From the NCBI GenBank assembly GCA_027450065.1, contig DAIDKK010000002.1:17053-81052 (forward strand): a stretch of 64,000 nucleotides of DNA, written 5' to 3'. The stretch is from Candidatus Saccharimonadota bacterium (GTDB taxonomy: Bacteria > Patescibacteriota > Saccharimonadia > Saccharimonadales > UBA4665). The translations under genes were made by a program, and so were the position numbers. Below, in pieces: positions 1-6,855 of the stretch. Position 1 is the stretch's first letter. Each line of letters opens with the position of its first letter. The notes under the pieces are model-generated. The model saw nothing but the letters and a program-made list of their open reading frames with translations. It was not told where the DNA came from and did not search any database.

Positions 1-891
1 GGCCAGCACAACGCCGCGCGCTGCAGCAAACGCTTCAAGCAGACTAATACCAAAGCTTTCTCCCGCTGTACTGGGGAATACCGCAATATCGGCTTGGGCC
101 AGAAAATCAGCTTTGCTTTCTTCGGCGACAAATCCAGCTAGGGTCACGACTTGTTCCAAGTGGTGCTGCGTTATAAAGCGTGTGAGGCCCTCCTTGAGTT
201 GGCCCTTACCACCGATTGTAACCTTCCAGCCAGACGGCCACTCTCCCTGTTCATGAAGGTAGGCGACCGCACGCAGAAGTTCGAATGGACCTTTCCGCTC
301 AACCAACCGCCCCAGGTAGACAATACGTTTTTGCGATGAGTCTGCCTTACCTCTCTTGAAGGTTTTCGAGTCAAAGCAATTCGGGACAACCACACTTGTA
401 AGCCCATAATGAGACCTCGCAAACGCTTGGGCTGGCGCCGATACTGCCATCATGGCATCGAAACGGTGCGCAGACAGTCGGTTTATAAGTCCCAAACCGT
501 AGCTTGCACAGGAAGCCAGCCTTGAATACGGCAAGATGTGGAATGTTCCGACGACTGCGGTATCTTTTGGCGCGATTGCCATGATACGTCCTGCCATAAA
601 CGGGCTGTACGGCGCCTGAATGTGCAGCACATCAAGTTGTAGCTCATCAAGCGCTGCCTGAAGTTTTGGCCAAGAAACGGGCAGGGGAGTAGAGAGTCGG
701 TTGCCATTAAAGTGAACGTGCAAATTTCTACTAAGGCTGTGGACGTTCGGAACATCAGTGCGAGCTGTCTCGCCAACCAAATAGTGTACTTCATGACCTT
801 GGCTACGAAGCCATTCACTGACGCGCAGAACATATTGCTGCACACCGTCAGTGCCATCAAGTGATTCATCGAGCACGAAGCCTATCCGCAT
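1..891 (-). CDS. GT4 glycosyltransferase, C-terminus beyond window
   Basis: The frame is open from an ATG at 891 to the window edge, giving 297 residues without a stop. It starts MRIGFVLDESLDGTDGVQQY, typical of GT-B glycosyltransferases that take a sugar nucleotide and a lipid or glycan acceptor at the inner membrane face. Further in are VVPNCFD, the start of the donor-binding half at YLGRLVERKG, and the GT4 E-x7-E region at GESFGISLLEAFA near the cut. Only the last C-terminal helices should be missing. The start codon lies 3 bp past the stop of the next GT4 gene, so the two are co-transcribed and probably act in the same glycolipid or envelope-glycan pathway. The acceptor cannot be read from the sequence. 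Confidence 0.85.
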   Translation of the reverse strand, partial: MRIGFVLDESLDGTDGVQQYVLRVSEWLRSQGHEVHYLVGETARTDVPNVHSLSRNLHVHFNGNRLSTPLPVSWPKLQAALDELQLDVLHIQAPYSPFMAGRIMAIAPKDTAVVGTFHILPYSRLASCASYGLGLINRLSAHRFDAMMAVSAPAQAFARSHYGLTSVVVPNCFDSKTFKRGKADSSQKRIVYLGRLVERKGPFELLRAVAYLHEQGEWPSGWKVTIGGKGQLKEGLTRFITQHHLEQVVTLAGFVAEESKADFLAQADIAVFPSTAGESFGISLLEAFAAARGVVLA

Positions 892-894
892 ACG

Positions 895-2037
895 CTACGC
901 TTCTTTCTGAGTATTGGACTTGGCTATGGTTCGCTCGTAAAATTCGAGGTACATGGCGGCAACTTTCGGGTAGTCGAACTGCCGAACGTGCTTTTTTGCC
1001 CATTTTTCCCATAAGTCCCGTATGCCGGCGTCTTCAATCAGTAATCGAAGCCGATACGCGAACTCTTTGCTGTCGCGTGGATCGACAAGAGATAGTTGGC
1101 CCAGCCCAGTCATAACACTTTCGTAGCCAGGATTGTTTCCCGCAACTGTTACGAGACCGCTCGCCATTGACTCGAGCAATACAATACCAAAACTTTCGCC
1201 GTATATCGCTGGGGAACAAAATAAATCTGAGGTATGTAAAAGCTTACGCTTGGTCTCATCATCAATGTAGCCCAAAAATTCTACATTTTTAAGTTTCAAT
1301 GTCTGGCTAAGCTCCTCAAGCTTTTCCCGGTCAACGCCATCACCGCCGATAAGTAGCCGGACATCCGGCAACTGTGCCTGCAAGAGCTGAAAAGCTTGCA
1401 GCAAGTACTTAACGCCTTTTCTTTTTTCAAGCCTGCCAATGTATAAGATGGTTTTAGGGCCGCGGCTCGGTTGCTGAAGATTCGCTGGCCGACGGAAATG
1501 CGCAATATGAATGCCATTCGGTATAATCTCGATCTCGGCGTCTGTCAGTGAGCGTACGTATTCAGCTGCCGCGTTGGATACGGCCGTAAATCCATCAATA
1601 TGACGGAGTAGTGGTTTTGTGTATGGAGTAATAACCTTCGCGAGTGCTCGACTGGCCAGTGTTTCGGGTAATTTGGCATGAAAAGTTGCCACGTTAACCC
1701 CATTACTACGACTCAATATTTGTCGACTTAAGACCGGTACCCATGGCTCGTGGAAGTGAAGAATGTCGAACTGCTCATATTCGAGCATACTATCAATTTC
1801 ATCAGTCAATACGCTCGCGCTAATCTGCGTCGTTGTGGCGAGAGGTGATTTAAAATCTGCCGCCGAGCCAAGAAATACAATACGGCGATCATGCCCCTCA
1901 TACGGCTCCTTCAACTGAGGCGTAATAATAACCGCCTCATGACCAAGCTTGGTGTATTCGGTCTGCAAGGCCTTAACGACTTCCTGCACGCCGCCGCCCT
2001 TAGCAATGCTATAGGGACAAACTAGTCCTATTTTCAT
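895..2037 (-). CDS. GT4 glycosyltransferase, PimA-like
   Basis: A 380-residue GT-B fold glycosyltransferase of normal family length. The N-terminus MKIGLVCPYSIAKGGGVQEV holds the glycine-rich acceptor loop. Later come IPNGIHIAHF, the donor-site segment YIGRLEKRKGVKYLL near residue 200, and the E-x7-E motif in ESFGIVLLESMASG near residue 290. The layout resembles phosphatidylinositol mannosyltransferases (PimA) and related lipid glycosyltransferases, but the acceptor is not determined. A TATACT box ends 10 nt before the ATG and no SD is seen. The gene lies between an alpha/beta hydrolase (upstream) and a second GT4 (3 bp downstream), suggesting a glycolipid or surface-glycan operon. Confidence 0.88.
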   Translation of the reverse strand: MKIGLVCPYSIAKGGGVQEVVKALQTEYTKLGHEAVIITPQLKEPYEGHDRRIVFLGSAADFKSPLATTTQISASVLTDEIDSMLEYEQFDILHFHEPWVPVLSRQILSRSNGVNVATFHAKLPETLASRALAKVITPYTKPLLRHIDGFTAVSNAAAEYVRSLTDAEIEIIPNGIHIAHFRRPANLQQPSRGPKTILYIGRLEKRKGVKYLLQAFQLLQAQLPDVRLLIGGDGVDREKLEELSQTLKLKNVEFLGYIDDETKRKLLHTSDLFCSPAIYGESFGIVLLESMASGLVTVAGNNPGYESVMTGLGQLSLVDPRDSKEFAYRLRLLIEDAGIRDLWEKWAKKHVRQFDYPKVAAMYLEFYERTIAKSNTQKEA

Positions 2038-2060
2038 ATTCTTTTTCAGTATAGCAGATG

Positions 2061-2987
2061 CTACTGCTTCCTCGACAATGCTTTCTTAAGTCCTGGTGGT
2101 AGCATGATAGCCATATCCTTCTTGGTACCAAGAATACTGGGTGTATGTGCCTTGGACTTCATCGTAGCCTGGCTGTAATCTTCGAACACGACACGCATGT
2201 GCTGCTCAACGATTGCATTATCAAAGTAATGATCACCTTCGGCGGACACGTGCCAAACGGGCAGTGCAATAGATTGAGTGCAATTATCAACCTTCAAAAA
2301 CTCACTCGTGGTTCGCCAGTGCGTTCGCATGTCGTTGGCTCGCCAAAGTTTCACTTCAAAATCTATATATTCCTTGAACTCAAGTGCGTCCATGGTACGC
2401 AGTCGACTACGGCCGGCCGGTAAACTTCTGTAAAAACTTTTCATGAACGTTCTGTTGAGAATACCGTGGTGGGTTATAAATGCAATTGGCCGAGTACCAA
2501 GTACCCAACAGATTTGAGAATATAATTTACGTCGAGCTGGCGGATAAAGAAAATCATCGTAGTGAACAAATCCAACGAGACTAATAACTAAATCTACTTT
2601 TTTCGTCAGTTCAGGATAACGCTGCAACATACGGGTAACAACGACAAAACCAAACGAAATACCAATAATCGTAACTCGGCGGCGGCGATACTGCATAGTT
2701 ATGAAGGCCGCTAAGTAATCTGCATACGCATCAATCGACAAGGGTCGACCAATCTTATAAAAGCTATCCATACCACCAAAGCCCGGTAGATCAGGCATTG
2801 TGACTGTGCCATAGCTTTGCAGATTTTGGACTAACCCCCACCACCGCTCTAGAAGTGCATGGTGACCGTATACTAATAGTATTTCACGCTTATGCCTACC
2901 GGTAGCTGGGGCGCGCAACATACGACCATCCATCCCATTCATGTGCAATGGCTCAATATAATTTGCAGCCTCCTCGAATTGACCCAT
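2061..2987 (-). CDS. alpha/beta hydrolase
   Basis: A 308-residue cytoplasmic alpha/beta-hydrolase fold protein with no signal peptide. The oxyanion region LLVYGHHALLERWWGLV is followed by MPDLPGFGGMDSF and the nucleophile elbow GISFGF with Ser111. A candidate acid lies in SAEGDHYFD and a candidate base His in KSKAHTPSIL, completing the triad. The substrate is unknown. An AAAGGA Shine-Dalgarno lies 7 nt before the ATG. The gene is first on the minus strand, followed after about 20 bp by the two GT4 genes, so a lipid or glycolipid ester substrate is plausible but inferred. Confidence 0.8.
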   Translation of the reverse strand: MGQFEEAANYIEPLHMNGMDGRMLRAPATGRHKREILLVYGHHALLERWWGLVQNLQSYGTVTMPDLPGFGGMDSFYKIGRPLSIDAYADYLAAFITMQYRRRRVTIIGISFGFVVVTRMLQRYPELTKKVDLVISLVGFVHYDDFLYPPARRKLYSQICWVLGTRPIAFITHHGILNRTFMKSFYRSLPAGRSRLRTMDALEFKEYIDFEVKLWRANDMRTHWRTTSEFLKVDNCTQSIALPVWHVSAEGDHYFDNAIVEQHMRVVFEDYSQATMKSKAHTPSILGTKKDMAIMLPPGLKKALSRKQ

Positions 2988-3123
2988 ACGTATATCCTTT
3001 ATTTTCTAGCACTTGTCTGCGCTGTTCAGTAGTACTATACCATCGTTTTCCCATATCTAGAATCTCTACAAGCGAGTTTTGTGATGCCGTGAATATTGCG
3101 ACCATATTTGCTATAGTAGGTGC

Positions 3124-3891
3124 ATGACACACAAATACAGACATATAAAGTTCTTGGGCATTATTTTCTTGGTAGCACTTGGATTAGCGCTTGCATATTT
3201 TGGTTTTCAAAAAGTTCATGCGCCAAGTCCAACCTCATCTACTACCCCACAGAAAACAAACCCAGCAAAACCTGTGTTTGATAAAACTCGCTATTCTATA
3301 AGTGATCCAAACAGTCTGTGGGTAGTCGTCAATAAGCAACGACCACTTAACCCAAAAACCTATGCTCCAACTGATCTGGTAGTACCCAATGCACCGCTCC
3401 GCGTGCCCGGCAATGATTCAATGCAACTCCGAGCTGAGACCGCATCCGCAATGGAGACAATGTTTGCGGCAGCCAAAGCAGCAGGCGATCCGCTTATGGT
3501 TTCCAGTGGCTACCGCTCATACAACTATCAGGTGAGCTTGTACGGGTCGTACGTGGCGGCACATGGGCAAGCTTCAGCTGATACCTTCAGTGCCCGACCA
3601 GGCTACAGTGAACACCAGACGGGGCTCGCCGTTGATGTGGAACCGCTTGATAAACAGTGCGATGTCGACCAATGTTTTGCGAATACTCCTGCGGGGGAAT
3701 GGATAACAGCCCATGCCTATGAATACGGTTTCTTTATTCGCTACCCAGCTGATAAGGTTGCGGTTACCGGTTTTGAGTACGAGCCTTGGCACTTACGCTA
3801 TGTCGGGAAGGAACTTGCCCTCGAAATGCACACTACCCACACTGAAACGCTCGAAGAGTTCTTCGGCCTGCCGGCGGCACCTAACTACTAA
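3124..3891 (+). CDS. D-alanyl-D-alanine carboxypeptidase, VanY family (M15B)
   Basis: A 255-residue peptidase that removes the terminal D-Ala from peptidoglycan stem peptides. Residues 8-28 form one hydrophobic N-terminal segment acting as signal anchor, followed by a Ser/Thr/Pro linker. The zinc site is intact: SEHQTGLAVDVE gives His164 and Asp171, and EPWHLRYVG gives the base Glu220 and His223. SSGYRSY (about 127-133) is the usual substrate-binding turn. Promoter box TATAGT (3112-3117) ends 6 nt before the ATG and there is no SD, so the transcript is probably leaderless. The gene is monocistronic and convergent with the CapA-like gene. It acts outside the membrane, on the cell's own wall or possibly that of a host cell. 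Confidence 0.9.
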   Translation: MTHKYRHIKFLGIIFLVALGLALAYFGFQKVHAPSPTSSTTPQKTNPAKPVFDKTRYSISDPNSLWVVVNKQRPLNPKTYAPTDLVVPNAPLRVPGNDSMQLRAETASAMETMFAAAKAAGDPLMVSSGYRSYNYQVSLYGSYVAAHGQASADTFSARPGYSEHQTGLAVDVEPLDKQCDVDQCFANTPAGEWITAHAYEYGFFIRYPADKVAVTGFEYEPWHLRYVGKELALEMHTTHTETLEEFFGLPAAPNY

Positions 3892-3908
3892 CTTAGCCTA
3901 GCCTATTT

Positions 3909-5141
3909 TTATTTATCGTACTCGGCCCTGGTGATTAGCGGGATTTGCTCGTTTGTGTTAAGCGTATTTTGGATTCGTTCTCGCTGAGCAGCGACTGTTG
4001 TTTTAAGCTGTTGACTATCAATCATCGCTTGGGTCGTATCATCGAGCAGATACATTTGCAAGTTGTGTCGAGCTAGTAAATCATCATTATTCTGCCGCGC
4101 GGCCTGTTGGGCTGTCCACTCATAGTGCATGTAGATTGGCAAAAAGCTCATATCGGTAATTTGTTTGGTACTTTTATCGTAATCAATCACCGCTAAACCA
4201 TTAAAGAGCGTTTCGGCCGGCAGCTGCGTGTTTATAAAATCGCCCAAGCTATACCAGACGACCGTTTTGTTACCACCGCTACCAATCAGGGTCTGAACTG
4301 GCTCCAACTCGTGCGAACCATGGCCAAGGATTAGGCTAACACCCTGGTCGGCGAGGAACTGCGCCGTCTGCTTTTGACTATCACTGATGGCCGTGGAGTA
4401 CTCCACACCCCACCGCACACTTGCAATAATAATCTGCGCACCGTTTGCCTTAGCCGTATCAATTTGTTGCTTTGCAAACGCATCGCTATATACGTTCACA
4501 CCGTAATTATTCTGCGCTGGCGCGTCGGTATTGAGATAGGTTGTGTAGGCAAGAAAAGCAAATTTAACACCCTTGATCGTAAAATAGTGCACTGCGTCAT
4601 GCTCAGCTATATTTTTGTTTTGACCAACAACAGCTAGCATATTTGGCACAGCGTTCCAGGCGTCGATTGAAGCATTGATGGCATCTTGGTTACGATCAAA
4701 GCTATGATTCGTGCCATCGCTCACTAGGTTGCAACCAACTTTACCCATATCAGTAGCAAACTCTGTGGGTGAATTAAACTTTGGCCAGCCACTTATGCCG
4801 TAGGCTGCGCCACCGTTCAGGTTTGCGTCATTACAAAAGCGGATATCAGCGGCATGGAAGATATCCGTAAAGTTATTCATCATTGGCATATAGTTGTAGC
4901 TGCCGTCGGCCTGCTTGGCCCACTCGTTTATCGTGTCGTGCGCAATAAAATCACCCGCGGCTAGCACACGAATACGATTAGGGTGGGGGTCACTTGCCGT
5001 ACTGGCGGCGCTACTTGCGCTCGATTTTGCTGGCGCCGCTGCCTTATTGCTATGGGAAAAGAGTAGATAAACACCAGCGATAGCTATCAACGCAACGATG
5101 ACTAGTAGCCAGAGTCTCCTTATTCCTTTGCGCTGTTTCAT
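3909..5141 (-). CDS. CapA-family phosphoesterase-like protein, membrane-anchored
   Basis: About 410 residues with an N-terminal membrane anchor (LWLLVIVALIAIAGVYLLF) and an extracellular Ser/Ala linker. The body is a CapA/PGA_cap metallophosphatase-like domain: VLAAGDFIAHDTI at the start, then DGTNHSFDRN, LGHGSHELEP, and the closing VWYSLGDFI, which carry the expected metal-ligand Asp, Asn and His residues. CapA proteins are linked to poly-gamma-glutamate or capsule formation, but many homologues have no proven substrate. The ATG at 5141 is preferred over one 12 bp upstream because a TATGAT box ends 7 nt before it. No capB or capC gene is in the window, so polyglutamate synthesis is not supported. 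Confidence 0.82.
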   Translation of the reverse strand: MKQRKGIRRLWLLVIVALIAIAGVYLLFSHSNKAAAPAKSSASSAASTASDPHPNRIRVLAAGDFIAHDTINEWAKQADGSYNYMPMMNNFTDIFHAADIRFCNDANLNGGAAYGISGWPKFNSPTEFATDMGKVGCNLVSDGTNHSFDRNQDAINASIDAWNAVPNMLAVVGQNKNIAEHDAVHYFTIKGVKFAFLAYTTYLNTDAPAQNNYGVNVYSDAFAKQQIDTAKANGAQIIIASVRWGVEYSTAISDSQKQTAQFLADQGVSLILGHGSHELEPVQTLIGSGGNKTVVWYSLGDFINTQLPAETLFNGLAVIDYDKSTKQITDMSFLPIYMHYEWTAQQAARQNNDDLLARHNLQMYLLDDTTQAMIDSQQLKTTVAAQRERIQNTLNTNEQIPLITRAEYDK

Positions 5142-5244
5142 ACTTATCATCATACCATCCCTAGCTATCGGGCGGGTGATTTAGTATAATGAATTCCGCT
5201 ACGACAGACGTATTATTATCTGTCTGTTGCTCTGAAAATATATT

Positions 5245-5273
5245 TGGGACGTCGCCAAGTGGTAAGGCACCAG
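5245..5273 (+). pseudogene. tRNA-Gln 5' fragment
   Basis: These 29 bases are identical to the first 29 bases of the intact tRNA-Gln at 5378. They cover acceptor strand, D-arm and the start of the anticodon stem. Homology stops abruptly inside the anticodon stem. The fragment cannot form a tRNA and is a relic of duplication or insertion. Confidence 0.85.
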
Positions 5274-5377
5274 CTGTCTGAGCACGAAGCGCGAGTAAAT
5301 CATTACATTCATTGGTCCTGGACCAAAACTCAGAGAACTTTCACAAGCAGGCAAAAAGTACCACACAATATGTATAT

Positions 5378-5452
5378 TGGGACGTCGCCAAGTGGTAAGG
5401 CACCAGGTTTTGGTCCTGGCATTCGGGGGTTCGAATCCCTCCGTCCCAGCCA
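5378..5452 (+). tRNA. tRNA-Gln (TTG anticodon)
   Basis: A complete cloverleaf. Acceptor TGGGACG pairs with CGTCCCA, the anticodon stem CCAGG/CCTGG closes loop TTTTGGT with anticodon TTG at 5410-5412, the T-loop is TTCGAAT, the discriminator is G and CCA is encoded at 5450-5452. A hairpin terminator follows directly. A 5' fragment lies upstream and two 3' fragments lie downstream. Confidence 0.97.
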
Positions 5453-5454
5453 TA

Positions 5455-5489
5455 TAAAATAGCTCAGGCTTTTGTCTGGGCTATTTTAT
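5455..5489 (+). terminator. hairpin terminator after tRNA-Gln
   Basis: The arms AAAATAGC and GCTATTTT pair, with an inner CAG/CTG, forming a strong hairpin 3 nt after the CCA end. Its right arm ends in a U-rich stretch. Confidence 0.8.
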
Positions 5490-5565
5490 GTGTTTGGATT
5501 AAGCGGGATTCGAACGGGCAGCTCAGTGAGCTACCCTGGCACTTTGCGAGATTGATCGAACAAAG

Positions 5566-5586
5566 CGAATCCCTCCGTCCCAGCCA
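5566..5586 (+). repeat. tRNA-Gln 3'-end remnant 1
   Basis: Twenty-one bases match the tRNA-Gln 3' end exactly, from the T-loop (CGAATCC) to the encoded CCA. The sequence before the T-loop is unrelated. A compact GC hairpin with a T-run follows, as after the intact gene. This is the arrangement left when an element integrates at a tRNA T-loop and displaces the old 3' end. Confidence 0.85.
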
Positions 5587-5594
5587 AAGTAAGG

Positions 5595-5618
5595 CCCACT
5601 CGATTAGAGTGGGTTTTT
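5595..5618 (+). terminator. intrinsic terminator after tRNA remnant 1
   Basis: A perfect 7-bp stem CCCACTC/GAGTGGG with loop GATTA is followed by TTTTT. This is a textbook rho-independent terminator, 9 nt after the remnant CCA. Confidence 0.85.
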
Positions 5619-5754
5619 CTTTGGCTTGTGTCGATGGATGCGAACACACAAGTAAAGTATTCGGGGCGAGGACTGCCAGTGGCAATTCGCAAGGGAAACT
5701 TCTCTTGAAAAATTGTTTTCAAAGATGAAGTTCCGGGCCTGCCGAAGGTAGGTG

Positions 5755-5774
5755 GAATCTCTCCGTCCCAGCCA
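5755..5774 (+). repeat. tRNA-Gln 3'-end remnant 2
   Basis: Twenty bases match the tRNA-Gln 3' end from the T-loop to CCA with one change (AATCT for AATCC). A degenerate hairpin with ACAAA and TTTGT arms and T-runs follows at 5775-5812. The rest of the interval to the riboswitch at 6021 shows no gene; 5888-5916 vaguely resembles another degraded tRNA end, but not convincingly. Confidence 0.75.
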
Positions 5775-6020
5775 TACAAAGAGTCGGGTTTTTTGGCTCG
5801 GGTTTTTGTATTGTTTGAGATAGATAGATTATAGGACAGGGTTCGGCGTACGTGAGTAAAGCGAGCAGAGAAGCGATGAGACGTAGCCAAGGGAAGCGCT
5901 ATTCCTCCCGCCCATACATAAAATAAACTGATTGTTGTTCAAAATACCTTTGACTGTTTATGTCTTGCCAATTATGATGATGCCACTACCTATTGTGTAG
6001 TGTACTTACCAATAAACACT

Positions 6021-6093
6021 AGCGTATACGGAAAGTTTAGGGTGAAATTCCCTCACTGTGCCGCAACTGTAAAGTCAGAAAACGTACGACGCT
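6021..6093 (+). promoter_or_regulatory. cobalamin riboswitch, compact subtype
   Basis: The core carries the conserved cobalamin-riboswitch strings GGTGAAATTCC, CCGCAACTGTAAAG and GTCAGAAAAC in the right order and spacing. A closing stem pairs AGCGT (6021-6025) with ACGCT (6089-6093). The peripheral P7-P11 part is absent, as in the compact class-II variants. It sits about 100 nt upstream of a two-gene operon for secreted proteins. The ligand form (AdoCbl or aquo/MeCbl) cannot be read by eye. Confidence 0.88.
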
Positions 6094-6152
6094 ATTACTT
6101 TCGCTTCTTATTGAGCGACCTTCGAGCAAAGGCATATCTTATCTGTAGATAT

Positions 6153-6194
6153 ATCCCTTATTTTCGTCGGCGCCAACTGAAGTGAGTAAGGGAT
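6153..6194 (+). promoter_or_regulatory. SD-sequestering hairpin of the riboswitch
   Basis: ATCCCTTA at 6153-6160 is perfectly complementary to TAAGGGAT at 6187-6194, which contains the Shine-Dalgarno for the ATG at 6197. Pairing would hide the ribosome-binding site, so control is probably translational. A competing stem ATATCT/AGATAT lies just upstream and overlaps the anti-SD strand, a plausible alternative fold for the ON state. Confidence 0.75.
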
Positions 6195-6196
6195 TA

Positions 6197-6844
6197 ATGA
6201 AACAATTCGTTATAAAAAATTGGCGCCACTTTGCAGTTACGAGCGGACTTTTTGCATGCCTCTTCGTTGGTAGCTACCTCACGCTTCCTGCGAGTACAAT
6301 CCCCGCGGCACATGCTAAGGTACTACTAGCCGTTGGCACTCATACGTCCACAGCCAAGCCAAAGGTAGCCGCCGCTACTAGTACGACACCGACAGTCAGC
6401 ATAAGCCAGTCAGACACGACGCATCCAGCCGCTACTTCAGCTACAAAAAATCCTCTCGCCGGGACCGCTACTAGCAGTAGCAAGCCTACGGCATCCTCGA
6501 CGCCGAGTACTACCCAAGTGCAATCACCGAGCACCGCTCAGCCAACTTCACTCACAGTCTCGTTACAAATCGATAGCAAGACTGCTGGCAATGTAAGCGT
6601 TGCCACAACGGCCAATCAATGCGATGTACTCAATGATGCTTTGGCGCAAGGTATTATTAGTAGCCTCGATATGCGCTATTTTTCAAGCCTATCCTCTTAT
6701 GGCGTATACGTCATTAATGGGCAAGGCGATAGCAACCAAGTTTGGTGGGTCTACAGCGTAAACGGCAAGAGTCCGCCAGTCGGTTGCAGCAAGCTGGGTG
6801 TGAGTAGTGGAGAAATAATAAATTGGCAATATACAGGAAAGTAA
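6197..6844 (+). CDS. secreted DUF4430 protein (transcobalamin beta-domain-like)
   Basis: About 215 residues. A hydrophobic N-terminal signal or anchor (FAVTSGLFACLFVGSYLTL) is followed by about 90 residues of Thr/Ser/Pro-rich linker. The C-terminal 100 residues form a DUF4430 domain with MRYFSSLSSYGVYVINGQ, VWWVYSVNGKSPPVGC and GEIINWQYTG. DUF4430 is the domain that forms the C-terminal cobalamin-clasping beta domain of animal intrinsic factor and transcobalamin. The ATG at 6197 is chosen because TAAGGG lies 4 nt before it and is the target of the riboswitch hairpin; a GTG at 6182 lacks an SD. It is probably co-expressed with the barrel protein 11 bp downstream. Cobalamin binding outside the membrane is inferred from fold plus riboswitch, not proven. 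Confidence 0.85.
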   Translation: MKQFVIKNWRHFAVTSGLFACLFVGSYLTLPASTIPAAHAKVLLAVGTHTSTAKPKVAAATSTTPTVSISQSDTTHPAATSATKNPLAGTATSSSKPTASSTPSTTQVQSPSTAQPTSLTVSLQIDSKTAGNVSVATTANQCDVLNDALAQGIISSLDMRYFSSLSSYGVYVINGQGDSNQVWWVYSVNGKSPPVGCSKLGVSSGEIINWQYTGK

Positions 6845-6855
6845 GGGAGAAAAAC

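Noticed and set aside
5199..5462. Overlapping ORFs on both strands across the tRNA-Gln locus
   Set aside because: They read through the tRNA and its fragment; the peptides are the familiar artefacts of antisense and sense tRNA translation. No SD or promoter fits.
5531..5890. 119-residue minus-strand ORF over the tRNA remnants
   Set aside because: It is composed of remnant and hairpin sequence, has no start signal and no recognisable protein features.
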